Shown piece after piece: positions 7,724 through 14,528 of a stretch of 25,520 nucleotides of DNA (positions are counted from its first letter, which is position 1; every line of letters begins with the position of its first letter). A program made the translations under genes and the position numbers. This stretch comes from Hydrogenophaga sp. (GTDB taxonomy: Bacteria; Pseudomonadota; Gammaproteobacteria; Burkholderiales; Burkholderiaceae_C), in contig JAJNQE010000067.1 in NCBI GenBank assembly GCA_021154985.1, positions 1 to 25,520 on the forward strand, written 5' to 3'. The notes beneath the pieces were generated by a model, which saw only the letters and a program-made list of their open reading frames with translations, made no database searches and was not told the origin of the DNA.

Positions 7724-8860
7724 TCAGCTCTTGCGCTTGACTTCGCCGCCCTGGGTCATGAGGCAGGCGGCCACGATGTCGTCGTCCATCGGCACCTGCA
7801 CCGCCGCGGCGTCTTTGGGCAACACCAGCTTGAGGAAATCGAGCACGTTGCGCGCGTACAGCGCCGACGCATCCGCGCCAACCATGGCCGCCAGGTTGGT
7901 CTCGCCGACGATGGTCACGCCGTGTTTGACCACCGTGCGGTCGGTTTCGGTGATCGGGCAGTTGCCGCCCACGCCACCCGCCCCTTTGCCGGCGGCGATG
8001 TCCACGATCACGCTGCCGGGCTTCATGGACTTGACCATGTCCTCGGTGATGAGCACGGGCGCAGCGCGTCCGGGAATCAGTGCGGTGGAAATCACCACGT
8101 CGGCCAGCGCCACGCGCTTGGCCACTTCCAGCTTCTGGCGCTCCAGCCAGCTCGGCGGCATGGGGCGCGCATAACCGCCCACGCCTTCGGCCGCTTCTTT
8201 CTCTTCGGCCGTCTCGTAGGGCACGTCGATGAACTTGCCACCCAGCGACTCCACCTGCTCCTTCACGCTCGGGCGCACGTCGGACGCTTCAATGACCGCG
8301 CCCAGGCGCTTGGCCGTGGCAATGGCCTGCAGGCCCGCCACGCCCACGCCCAGAATGACCACGCGCGCGGCCTTCACCGTGCCGGCCGCCGTCATGAGCA
8401 TGGGGAAGAAGCGCTGGTAGTGGTGCACCGCCAGCATCACCGCCTTGTAGCCGGCGATGTTGGCCTGGGAGGAGAGCACGTCCATGCTCTGCGCCCGCGT
8501 GGTGCGCGGCGCGGCCTCGAGGGCAAAGGCGGTGAGCCCGGCACGCGCCATGCGTTGCAGGCCGTCGGCATCAAAGGGGTTGAGCATGCCGACCACGGTG
8601 GCACCCGGCTTCATGTGGGCCAGTTCGTTGTCGAACGGAGTGCGCACCTTGAGCACCACATCGGCACCCAGCGCGCCCGCGGCATCGGTGATCTCGGCAC
8701 CCGCTGCGGTGTAGGCCGCGTCGGTCACGCTCGCGGCCAGGCCGGCGCCTGACTGGATGCGCACCGTGTGCCCCTGGGCCACGTATTTCTTGGCCGTCTC
8801 GGGCGTGACGGCCACTCGGGTTTCGCCCACTGTGGTCTCAGTGGGTACGCCAATCATCAT
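7724..8860 (-). CDS. pntAA: NAD(P) transhydrogenase subunit alpha part 1 (NAD-binding)
   Basis: Soluble NAD(H)-binding domain I of transhydrogenase, 378 residues. It resembles alanine dehydrogenase: N-terminal IGVPTETTVGETRVAVTP, the RAQSMD loop (122-127) that contacts nucleotide, and the Rossmann motif VVILGVGVAGLQAI near residue 168-180 followed by EASDVRP. The segment VIVDIAAGKGAGGVGGNCP fits the late domain. The enzyme couples proton entry to hydride transfer from NADH to NADP+. The ATG at 8860 has a strong AGGAG site about 7 bases upstream; ATG at 8857 is an equal alternative. First gene of the operon, divergent from nudJ. Confidence 0.95.
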   Translation of the reverse strand: MMIGVPTETTVGETRVAVTPETAKKYVAQGHTVRIQSGAGLAASVTDAAYTAAGAEITDAAGALGADVVLKVRTPFDNELAHMKPGATVVGMLNPFDADGLQRMARAGLTAFALEAAPRTTRAQSMDVLSSQANIAGYKAVMLAVHHYQRFFPMLMTAAGTVKAARVVILGVGVAGLQAIATAKRLGAVIEASDVRPSVKEQVESLGGKFIDVPYETAEEKEAAEGVGGYARPMPPSWLERQKLEVAKRVALADVVISTALIPGRAAPVLITEDMVKSMKPGSVIVDIAAGKGAGGVGGNCPITETDRTVVKHGVTIVGETNLAAMVGADASALYARNVLDFLKLVLPKDAAAVQVPMDDDIVAACLMTQGGEVKRKS

Positions 8861-8929
8861 GAACGTCTCCTCGCTCGCGGGTTGGGGAATCAGCGGCCGA
8901 GCTTAACTGAAAGTGGGGTTTGGCCCTGT

Positions 8930-8943
8930 CTTGCCCGGGCAAG
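8930..8943. promoter_or_regulatory. Perfect 14-bp palindrome between pntAA and nudJ
   Basis: CTTGCCCGGGCAAG is fully self-complementary. It lies in the 115-base region between the divergent pntAA and nudJ starts, about 70 bases before pntAA and 33 before nudJ. It could be an operator for either gene. GC-rich DNA gives such palindromes by chance now and then, so this is a candidate only. Confidence 0.3.
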
Positions 8944-8963
8944 TCCGTGGGCCGGCGCCTGGG

Positions 8964-8975
8964 GATAATCCGCCC
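8964..8975 (+). promoter_or_regulatory. -10-like box directly before nudJ start
   Basis: GATAAT at 8964-8969 is one base from the sigma-70 consensus TATAAT, and the nudJ ATG follows after six bases. Transcription would start at or next to the A of the ATG, giving a leaderless mRNA, and no ribosome binding site is visible before the start. A clear -35 box is not seen. The same arrangement occurs before mnmA. Confidence 0.45.
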
Positions 8976-9479
8976 ATGCCCCACCGTTGGAAACCCAGTG
9001 TCACCGTGGCCGCCGTCATCGAGCGCAACGGCCGATACCTGCTGATCGAAGAGCACACGCCCGAAGGCCTGCGCCTGAACAACCCGGCGGGCCACCTGGA
9101 CCCGGGCGAAAGCCCCGAGCAAGGGGTGGTGCGCGAGACGCTGGAAGAGACCGCCCACCGTTTCACCCCCACGGCGCTGGTGGGCGTGTACCTCTCGCGG
9201 TTTCATCGCGCGGGTCAGACCCCCGAGGACGACGAAGACATCACCTACCTGCGCTTTGCCTTCTGTGGCGAGCTGAGTGAGGCGGTGCCGGGCCTGAGCC
9301 TGGACACCGGCATCGTCCGCACGCTGTGGCTCACGCCCGACGAGGTTCGCGCCAGCGCGGCCCGCCACCGCAGCCCGCTGGTGTTGCGCTGCATGGAAGA
9401 CCACCTCGCAGGCCTTCGCTACCCGCTGGACCTGGTGCAGACCGACGCCTCGGTGGCGCTCGCCCGGCCTCGCACCTGA
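8976..9479 (+). CDS. nudJ: Nudix hydrolase, NudJ-like
   Basis: Nudix-family pyrophosphohydrolase of 167 residues. The Nudix box is intact: GHLDPGE, seven residues, then RETLEET, matching G-x5-E-x7-R-E-x2-E-E. The N-terminal PSVTVAAVIERNGRYLLIEE, NNPAGHL and the C-terminal RSPLVLRC...RYPLDLV resemble E. coli NudJ (YmfB), which hydrolyses nucleoside di- and triphosphates and hydroxymethylpyrimidine pyrophosphate. E. coli nudJ sits next to mnmA; here mnmA is two genes away, which supports the assignment. The ATG at 8976 is chosen because NudJ-like sequence begins there; an in-frame ATG at 8913 would add 21 residues overlapping the promoter-like box. Confidence 0.85.
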   Translation: MPHRWKPSVTVAAVIERNGRYLLIEEHTPEGLRLNNPAGHLDPGESPEQGVVRETLEETAHRFTPTALVGVYLSRFHRAGQTPEDDEDITYLRFAFCGELSEAVPGLSLDTGIVRTLWLTPDEVRASAARHRSPLVLRCMEDHLAGLRYPLDLVQTDASVALARPRT

Positions 9480-9576
9480 CGCTCCACCCGGGGCCGACGG
9501 GTCTGCGCCGCAAGCCCGTCCAAGATACTGCCGGCGGGGTATGGGCGAAAGACCGGGCGAAAAATAGCATCGGCCG

Positions 9577-9621
9577 CTGACCGCAACCGGTCAGGCCCGT
9601 GCTTGTCAGGGGCCCCTGACA
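9577..9621. promoter_or_regulatory. Two adjacent inverted repeats sharing a CTGAC half-site
   Basis: The region before the response regulator gene has two dyads. The first is CTGACCG, a four-base gap, CGGTCAG (9577-9594). The second is the perfect 18-base palindrome TGTCAGGGGCCCCTGACA (9604-9621), 13 bases before the ATG. CTGAC or its complement GTCAG thus appears four times (9577, 9590, 9605, 9616). They may be operator sites for a dimeric regulator or structures in the leader. No T-tract follows, so a terminator for nudJ is unlikely. No other feature is seen in 9480-9634. Confidence 0.5.
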
Positions 9622-9634
9622 GCCCAACATCCCC

Positions 9635-10681
9635 ATGACCCACCCCTCCAAACCCCGCGTCCTGTGTGTGGACGACGAACCCGGCGTGCTGCGCTCGCTG
9701 GGCCTTCTGCTGCGCGACCGTTTTGATGTGGCGTCCGCCGCCAATGCGGGCGAAGGCCTGGCCCTGATGCGCCACAGCGAATTCGACGTCGTGATCAGCG
9801 ACCAGCGCATGCCCGGCATGCCCGGCACCGACTTCCTCAAGCGGGTCAAGGAAGAGTCACCCCGCACCATGCGCCTGCTGCTCACCGGTCACGCCGAGGT
9901 CAACGATGTGCTGCGATCGATCAACGACAGCGAGGTCTTCCGCTACATCCACAAGCCCTGGGACAACCGGCACCTGGTGGACATGGTCACCTACGCCGCC
10001 ACCGTGGCCCGAAAAGTCCCGCCGGTGGGCACCACCAGACACCTGCACCACCGGGACGACGAGGCGCCGGCAGGCCCGGACCCGCGCGCCGGCAGCGACA
10101 TTGATACGGTGTTGCTGGTGGACGAAGACGCCACCACCGAGCGCCAGGTGCGCACGGCGTTGGGCCAGGACACGCTGCTGCTGTGGGCGCGCAGCCCGGG
10201 TGAAGCGGTGAGCCTGATGCACCGCCACAAGGTGGCCGTGATCGTGGCCGACACCCAACCAGGCAACGGCGCAACGCTCAAGCTCATCCGGGCCGTGAAG
10301 CGCAGCAGCCCCAACATCGTGGCCGTGATCCACGCCGCCGAGTGCGACAGCACCACCATTGGCCGCCTGATCAACGAGGGGCAGATTTTCCGGTTCGTGT
10401 CCAAACCCGCCGGGCCGGCCAGCATCGAAAGGGCGATCAAGGCCGCCCTGAACAAGCACCGCCAGCTCATGGCCCAACCGACCAGCATTGCGCGCCACGC
10501 ACTCGACATCTCCCGTCTGGCGGCGTTCGCACGGTCCCGCCACGATCCCGTGGACGGCGGAGCATCCGGCCACACGGCCACGTGGGCGCACGCAGAACAC
10601 ACCCCGCCTGCGCTGCCTGCCCAGCTTCGCTCCCGGCGACCGGGCCTGCGCTGGCTCAGGCGTCTGCTGCGCCCCAACTGA
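9635..10681 (+). CDS. Response regulator with two receiver domains and no output domain
   Basis: Cytoplasmic signalling protein of 348 residues. Receiver 1 (about 8-125) is complete: acidic pair Asp13/Asp14, phospho-acceptor Asp56 in VVISDQRMPGMPG, Thr84 in LLLTGHAE and Lys107 in YIHKPW. This resembles receivers of RpfG/HupR type. After a linker, a second receiver-like domain (about 157-275) has DEDA (163-166), Asp206 in VADTQPG and Lys257 in FRFVSKP, but the switch Thr/Ser is replaced by Ala or His, so it looks degenerate. The last about 70 residues are low-complexity, ending in an Arg-rich tail (LRSRRPGLRWLRRLLRPN). No HD-GYP, GGDEF or DNA-binding domain is present, and no kinase gene lies nearby. 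It may relay phosphate or act by binding a partner. The start at 9635 fits the onset of the receiver. Confidence 0.82.
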   Translation: MTHPSKPRVLCVDDEPGVLRSLGLLLRDRFDVASAANAGEGLALMRHSEFDVVISDQRMPGMPGTDFLKRVKEESPRTMRLLLTGHAEVNDVLRSINDSEVFRYIHKPWDNRHLVDMVTYAATVARKVPPVGTTRHLHHRDDEAPAGPDPRAGSDIDTVLLVDEDATTERQVRTALGQDTLLLWARSPGEAVSLMHRHKVAVIVADTQPGNGATLKLIRAVKRSSPNIVAVIHAAECDSTTIGRLINEGQIFRFVSKPAGPASIERAIKAALNKHRQLMAQPTSIARHALDISRLAAFARSRHDPVDGGASGHTATWAHAEHTPPALPAQLRSRRPGLRWLRRLLRPN

Positions 10682-10751
10682 ACCCGCAGACCCGCGCGCG
10701 GCCAGCGCTTTGGCATACAGTTGAGCGGCACCAACTCATCGCTCAGCGCCC

Positions 10752-12119
10752 ATGAACCTGCCCCTCACCGCGGCCAGTGGCCCTCCCATCCCGGGCGCCT
10801 TGCCGCCCGACGACCCGCAGCGCGAGGAGCTGCACAACGAGGTGCATGCCCGGCCTTCGGCCCGCATCCACCTGCCGGCGCTGATCGTTTTCGTGGCGGT
10901 GCTCAACGAAGGTGTGAGCCGCGAGCAGGAATGGGCGCACCTCAAACAATTGCCCGGCCAGGACGACCTGACACTGCAGCAGCTGCAGGGCAACTTCCTG
11001 CGCCTGCGGCTGGACGAACACACCCTGAAGTGGGAACGCCACACCGAGTTCACGCGCTATTCCATCGTGCAGCACCTGCCCGAAGGCGCCGGGCTGGGCG
11101 CCACCGACCCGGTGCTGCTGGACAAGCTGGTCACACCGGCGGGTTGGCTGAGCGGCATTCCGGGGCGCACCGTGGCCGCCATCAAACTGGTCATGCTGCA
11201 TTGCGACCTGCCCGAACAAACCCCGGAAGCCCAGGCCAGGCTCATGGGGCCGGCCCAGCAATGGTTTGGCGGACGCACCGTGGTGGCCTCACAAATCGGC
11301 GGCGGTCATTCCTGGGCCCTGACGGACTTCCGCCTGCACCCCTCGGGCTTCGAGCGCATGCTGGTGCTCACCCCGCCGGGCACCACCGACACCCGCGCAG
11401 GGCGCATTTCGCAGCGGCTGCTGGAGATTGAGACCTACCGCCTCATGGCCCTGCGCGGCCTGCCGGTGGCCAAGGCCCTGAGCCCCACCTTGAGCGCGGC
11501 CGAAGCGCAGCTCGCCGCCATCACCGCCCAGCTGGAAAACAAGTCCACCTCCGAACAGGAACTGCTGGACCAGCTGGTGTCGCTGGCGGCTCGGGTGGAG
11601 CGCGCCACCGCCGAGAACACCTACCGCTTCGCCGCCACCCGCGCCTACGACGCGGTGGTCACGCAGCGCATTGCGGAGCTGCGCGAGAAGCCGATTCCGG
11701 GCACGCAGACGATTGGCGAGTTCATGCAGCGCCGGCTCTCGCCGGCCATGGCCACGGTGGCCGCCAGCGCGCAGCGGCTCACCTCGTTGTCCGAACGTGT
11801 CTCGCGCACCAGCGCGCTGCTGCGCACGCGGGTGGATATCGTCACCGAAGCGCAGAACCAGGAGCTGCTGGCCAAGCTCACGCGCGGGCAGGAACTGCAG
11901 CTGCAACTGCAGGCCACGGTGGAAGGTCTGTCGATCGCGGCCATCTCGTACTACGTGATCAGCCTGCTGCTGTACATCGCCAAAGGCGCCAAGGCCGCCG
12001 GTTTGCCGATCCAGCCGGAAATAGCGGCAGGGGCCATGGTGCCGCTGGTGTTGTGGGTCGTGTGGCGCACCACGCGGCGCATCCATGCGCGCCTGAACGC
12101 GCCGGCCAAGACGCCCTGA
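10752..12119 (+). CDS. DUF3422 family membrane protein
   Basis: Protein of 455 residues matching DUF3422 by pattern: HNEVHARP at residues 28-35, a mixed alpha/beta N-terminal half, then a long helical stretch (about 250-390) rich in Ala, Glu and Gln with coiled-coil character, and two C-terminal hydrophobic segments (about 392-412 and 422-442) followed by a basic tail. The family is common in proteobacteria; its function is unknown to me. The layout suggests a large cytoplasmic part anchored at the C-terminus. The ATG at 10752 lies 70 bases after the response regulator; TACAGT near 10716 could be a -10 box. It ends 6 bases before the convergent mnmA stop. Confidence 0.85.
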   Translation: MNLPLTAASGPPIPGALPPDDPQREELHNEVHARPSARIHLPALIVFVAVLNEGVSREQEWAHLKQLPGQDDLTLQQLQGNFLRLRLDEHTLKWERHTEFTRYSIVQHLPEGAGLGATDPVLLDKLVTPAGWLSGIPGRTVAAIKLVMLHCDLPEQTPEAQARLMGPAQQWFGGRTVVASQIGGGHSWALTDFRLHPSGFERMLVLTPPGTTDTRAGRISQRLLEIETYRLMALRGLPVAKALSPTLSAAEAQLAAITAQLENKSTSEQELLDQLVSLAARVERATAENTYRFAATRAYDAVVTQRIAELREKPIPGTQTIGEFMQRRLSPAMATVAASAQRLTSLSERVSRTSALLRTRVDIVTEAQNQELLAKLTRGQELQLQLQATVEGLSIAAISYYVISLLLYIAKGAKAAGLPIQPEIAAGAMVPLVLWVVWRTTRRIHARLNAPAKTP

Positions 12120-12125
12120 AAGACC

Positions 12126-13241
12126 TCAGGCGCTGGCCGCGTCGGTGGTGATCACGCCGCCGCCCAGGCACACCTCGCCGTCGTAAATCACCGCGCTCTG
12201 GCCCGGTGTCACGGCCCACTGCGGCCCCTCGAACCGCAGGTCGAAGCGGTCGTCGCCCTGAGGCTGCAACGCACACGGCGCATCGGCCTGGCGGTAACGC
12301 GTCTTGGCGCCCACATCGCCACCCGCGGGCGCGTGGCCCGCCACCCAGCTCGCGTCCTGTGCGCTCAGGCGCGGCGTGAGCAGCCAAGGATGGTCGTGTC
12401 CCTGCACCACCCAGAGTGTGTTGCTCGCCACGTCCTTGCGCGCCACGAACCAGGGCGCGTGGTCGTTGCCACCCTTTTGCGCGCCCTTGGCCTTGACCCC
12501 CCCGATGCCCAGACCCTGGCGCTGACCCAGCGTGTAGAAGCTCAAGCCCACATGCTGGCCCAGCACCCGGCCTTTTTCGTCCTTGATGGGGCCGGGCTCC
12601 TTGGCGATGTAACGGTTGAGGAAATCGCGGAACGGCCGTTCGCCGATGAAGCAGATACCGGTGCTGTCTTTCTTTTTCGCGTTGGGCAGGTTGATCTCTG
12701 CGGCGATGCGGCGCACCTCGGTCTTGGGCAGTTCGCCCACCGGAAACAGCGTCTTGCTCAGCTGGGCCTGGTTCAGGCGGTGCAAAAAGTAACTCTGGTC
12801 CTTCAGCGGATCGAGCCCCTTCAGCAGCTCGAACGACCCGTTGCGCTCGCGCACCCGCGCGTAGTGGCCGGTGGCGATCTTCTCGGCGCCCAGGCGCATG
12901 GCGTGGTCGAGGAAGGCCTTGAACTTGATCTCGGCGTTGCACAGGATGTCGGGGTTGGGCGTGCGCCCGGCCTGATACTCGCGCAGAAATTCGGCGAACA
13001 CGCGGTCCTTGTACTCGGCCGCAAAGTTCACGTGTTCGATCTCGATGCCCAGCACATCGGCCACGCTGGCGGCGTCCACGAAGTCGATGTTGGACGAGCA
13101 GTACTCGCTGTTGTCGTCGTCCTCCCAGTTCTTCATGAAGATGCCGATGACTTCATGGCCTTGCTGCTTGAGCAGGTACGCACTCACCGCGGAGTCCACG
13201 CCCCCGCTCAATCCCACCACCACACGCTGCTTGTTTGCCAT
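12126..13241 (-). CDS. mnmA: tRNA-specific 2-thiouridylase MnmA
   Basis: Transfers sulfur to U34 of the Lys, Glu and Gln tRNAs (s2U34), using ATP to adenylate the base. The 371-residue protein has the PP-loop motif SGGVDS at 12-17, GIFMKNWED, catalytic Cys101 in NPDILCNAEIKF and the second active-site Cys197 in DSTGICFIGERPF. The C-terminal beta-barrel region follows (GQSAVIYDGEVCLGGGVI). The ATG at 13241 is preferred because the family starts with a short stretch before VVVGLSGGVDS; an in-frame ATG at 13268 would add nine residues. Length is normal for the family. Confidence 0.95.
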   Translation of the reverse strand: MANKQRVVVGLSGGVDSAVSAYLLKQQGHEVIGIFMKNWEDDDNSEYCSSNIDFVDAASVADVLGIEIEHVNFAAEYKDRVFAEFLREYQAGRTPNPDILCNAEIKFKAFLDHAMRLGAEKIATGHYARVRERNGSFELLKGLDPLKDQSYFLHRLNQAQLSKTLFPVGELPKTEVRRIAAEINLPNAKKKDSTGICFIGERPFRDFLNRYIAKEPGPIKDEKGRVLGQHVGLSFYTLGQRQGLGIGGVKAKGAQKGGNDHAPWFVARKDVASNTLWVVQGHDHPWLLTPRLSAQDASWVAGHAPAGGDVGAKTRYRQADAPCALQPQGDDRFDLRFEGPQWAVTPGQSAVIYDGEVCLGGGVITTDAASA

Positions 13242-13254
13242 GGGCGGGATTATC
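13242..13254 (-). promoter_or_regulatory. -10-like box directly before mnmA start
   Basis: On the minus strand GATAAT (13254 down to 13249) is followed by seven bases and then the mnmA ATG. The context GGGATAATCCCGCCCATG is nearly identical to that before nudJ (GGGGATAATCCGCCCATG). It would give a leaderless or nearly leaderless transcript. No Shine-Dalgarno sequence is visible. A GC-rich hairpin (13270-13276 with 13282-13288) lies just upstream, where the -35 region would be. Confidence 0.45.
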
Positions 13255-13349
13255 CCAGCCGGCTCCATGGCCCCGCGCGTCGCGGGGCTGTCACTGGAGT
13301 GTCATGCCTTCGACGTAGGCTGAAGCTGGCTTGTTTCGCGCCGGACGCC

Positions 13350-13377
13350 TTGACAAGCCTTGCGGTTGGACGATAGT
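13350..13377 (+). promoter_or_regulatory. Candidate sigma-70 promoter of the ABC importer operon
   Basis: TTGACA (13350-13355), a perfect -35 box, is followed after 16 bases by GATAGT (13372-13377), which matches four of six -10 positions. Transcription would start near 13384, about 74 bases before the binding-protein gene. The rest of the 216-base gap between mnmA and this gene shows only the hairpin at 13270-13288. Confidence 0.5.
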
Positions 13378-13457
13378 GGCGCTTCCCCTGTCACACCCGG
13401 TCCATCCCGTCGTCACATTGATTTCATTGTTCTGTCACCTTTGAAAGTGAGTCCTCC

Positions 13458-14525
13458 ATGAACCGTTCCTTCCACCGCATCGCCCTGGCCACGCTGGTCC
13501 TGTGTGTGACCACCGCCGCCTCCGCCCAAGACAAGACCTTGCGCCTGCTCACCTGGGGCGGCTACGCGCCCAAAGAGGTGGTGGAGCAGTTCACCAAGGA
13601 GACCGGTATCAAGGTGGAGGTCACTTTGTCCAACAACGAAGAGATGATCTCCAAGCTGCGCGCCACCGCCGGCGCCGGCTTTGACCTGGTACAGCCCAGC
13701 CAGGACCGCATTGCCGGCCCGCAAACCGAGTTCAAGATCTACAAACCGATGGACATGAGCAAGCTCAAGGCCGAGCTGTTCATCCCTTCCATGCTGGAGG
13801 CCACCAAAAAGAACACCACGGTGGCAGGCGCGGTGTATGGCGTGCCGCACATCTGGGGCACCGACGGTTTGGTGGTCAACACCAAAACCTCCAAAGCCAC
13901 CGATTACGCCGACCTGTGCGCACCCGAGAACGCCGGCAAGGTCAGCATGCGCCTGAAGCGCCCCACCCTGATTGCCATGGCCTTCGCTTCGGGCAAGGAC
14001 CCGTTTGCCCTGTACAACGATCCCAAGGCGTACACCGCGCTCATGGACGACATGGGCAAGAAGCTCGCCGACTGCAAGAAGAACGTGAAGTTCTACTGGG
14101 ACGGCAAGGACCAGTTACTCGCCGGCATCCGTTCGGGCGAACTCACCACCGCCATGATGTGGGACACCGGCGGCTGGGAGCTCAACAAAGCCAACCCCGA
14201 CGTGAAGTTCATCGCCCCGAAATCGGGCGCGCTGGGCTGGGTCGACACCTTTGCGCTGCCGGCCAAGGGCCGCAACGACGAGGCCGCCTACGCCTGGATC
14301 AACTTCAACATGCGCCCCGAGATCGCCGCCAAGGTGGCCGGTGCCGCCGGCAACTTCACCGCCAGCAAGGGCGCCGACCAAATGGCCGACGCCACTCTCA
14401 AGAAGCAGTTCGCGGACAGCTTCCCCGAGGCCGCCCTGAAGAACATCAAGTGGTACCCGCCGGTGCCGGCAGGCATCGAAGACATTGAAGGCCGCGTGCT
14501 CGACCGCGTCAAAGCCGCCAAATAA
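13458..14525 (+). CDS. Periplasmic binding protein of a spermidine/putrescine-type ABC importer
   Basis: Secreted solute-binding protein of 355 residues with a clear signal peptide (basic MNRSFHR, hydrophobic core, cleavage likely after ASA near residue 23). The mature part starts DKTLRLLTWGGYAPKEVVEQF and continues FTKETGIKVEV, FDLVQPS, GVPHIWGTDGLVVN, ADLCAPENAGKV, MMWDTGGWEL and LGWVDTFALPAKG. This is the PotD/PotF fold. Compared with PotD from memory, the Trp in the MMW segment and Trp-Asp in GWVDT are kept, while the DDAREV stretch with two acidic ligand residues is replaced by basic MRLKRPT. The ligand may therefore not be a classical polyamine. First gene of a four-gene importer operon. 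Confidence 0.87.
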   Translation: MNRSFHRIALATLVLCVTTAASAQDKTLRLLTWGGYAPKEVVEQFTKETGIKVEVTLSNNEEMISKLRATAGAGFDLVQPSQDRIAGPQTEFKIYKPMDMSKLKAELFIPSMLEATKKNTTVAGAVYGVPHIWGTDGLVVNTKTSKATDYADLCAPENAGKVSMRLKRPTLIAMAFASGKDPFALYNDPKAYTALMDDMGKKLADCKKNVKFYWDGKDQLLAGIRSGELTTAMMWDTGGWELNKANPDVKFIAPKSGALGWVDTFALPAKGRNDEAAYAWINFNMRPEIAAKVAGAAGNFTASKGADQMADATLKKQFADSFPEAALKNIKWYPPVPAGIEDIEGRVLDRVKAAK

Positions 14526-14528
14526 GCG

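Noticed and set aside
5865..8752. Two long plus-strand open frames (588 and 459 residues) opposite the pnt genes
   Set aside because: Same shadow effect; the translations are low-complexity His/Arg/Gly-rich, and pntAA-pntAB-pntB fully explain the region.
13270..13288. GC-rich hairpin upstream of mnmA
   Set aside because: Seven-pair stem but no T-tract on either side and no gene ending there; kept only as a note under the mnmA promoter.
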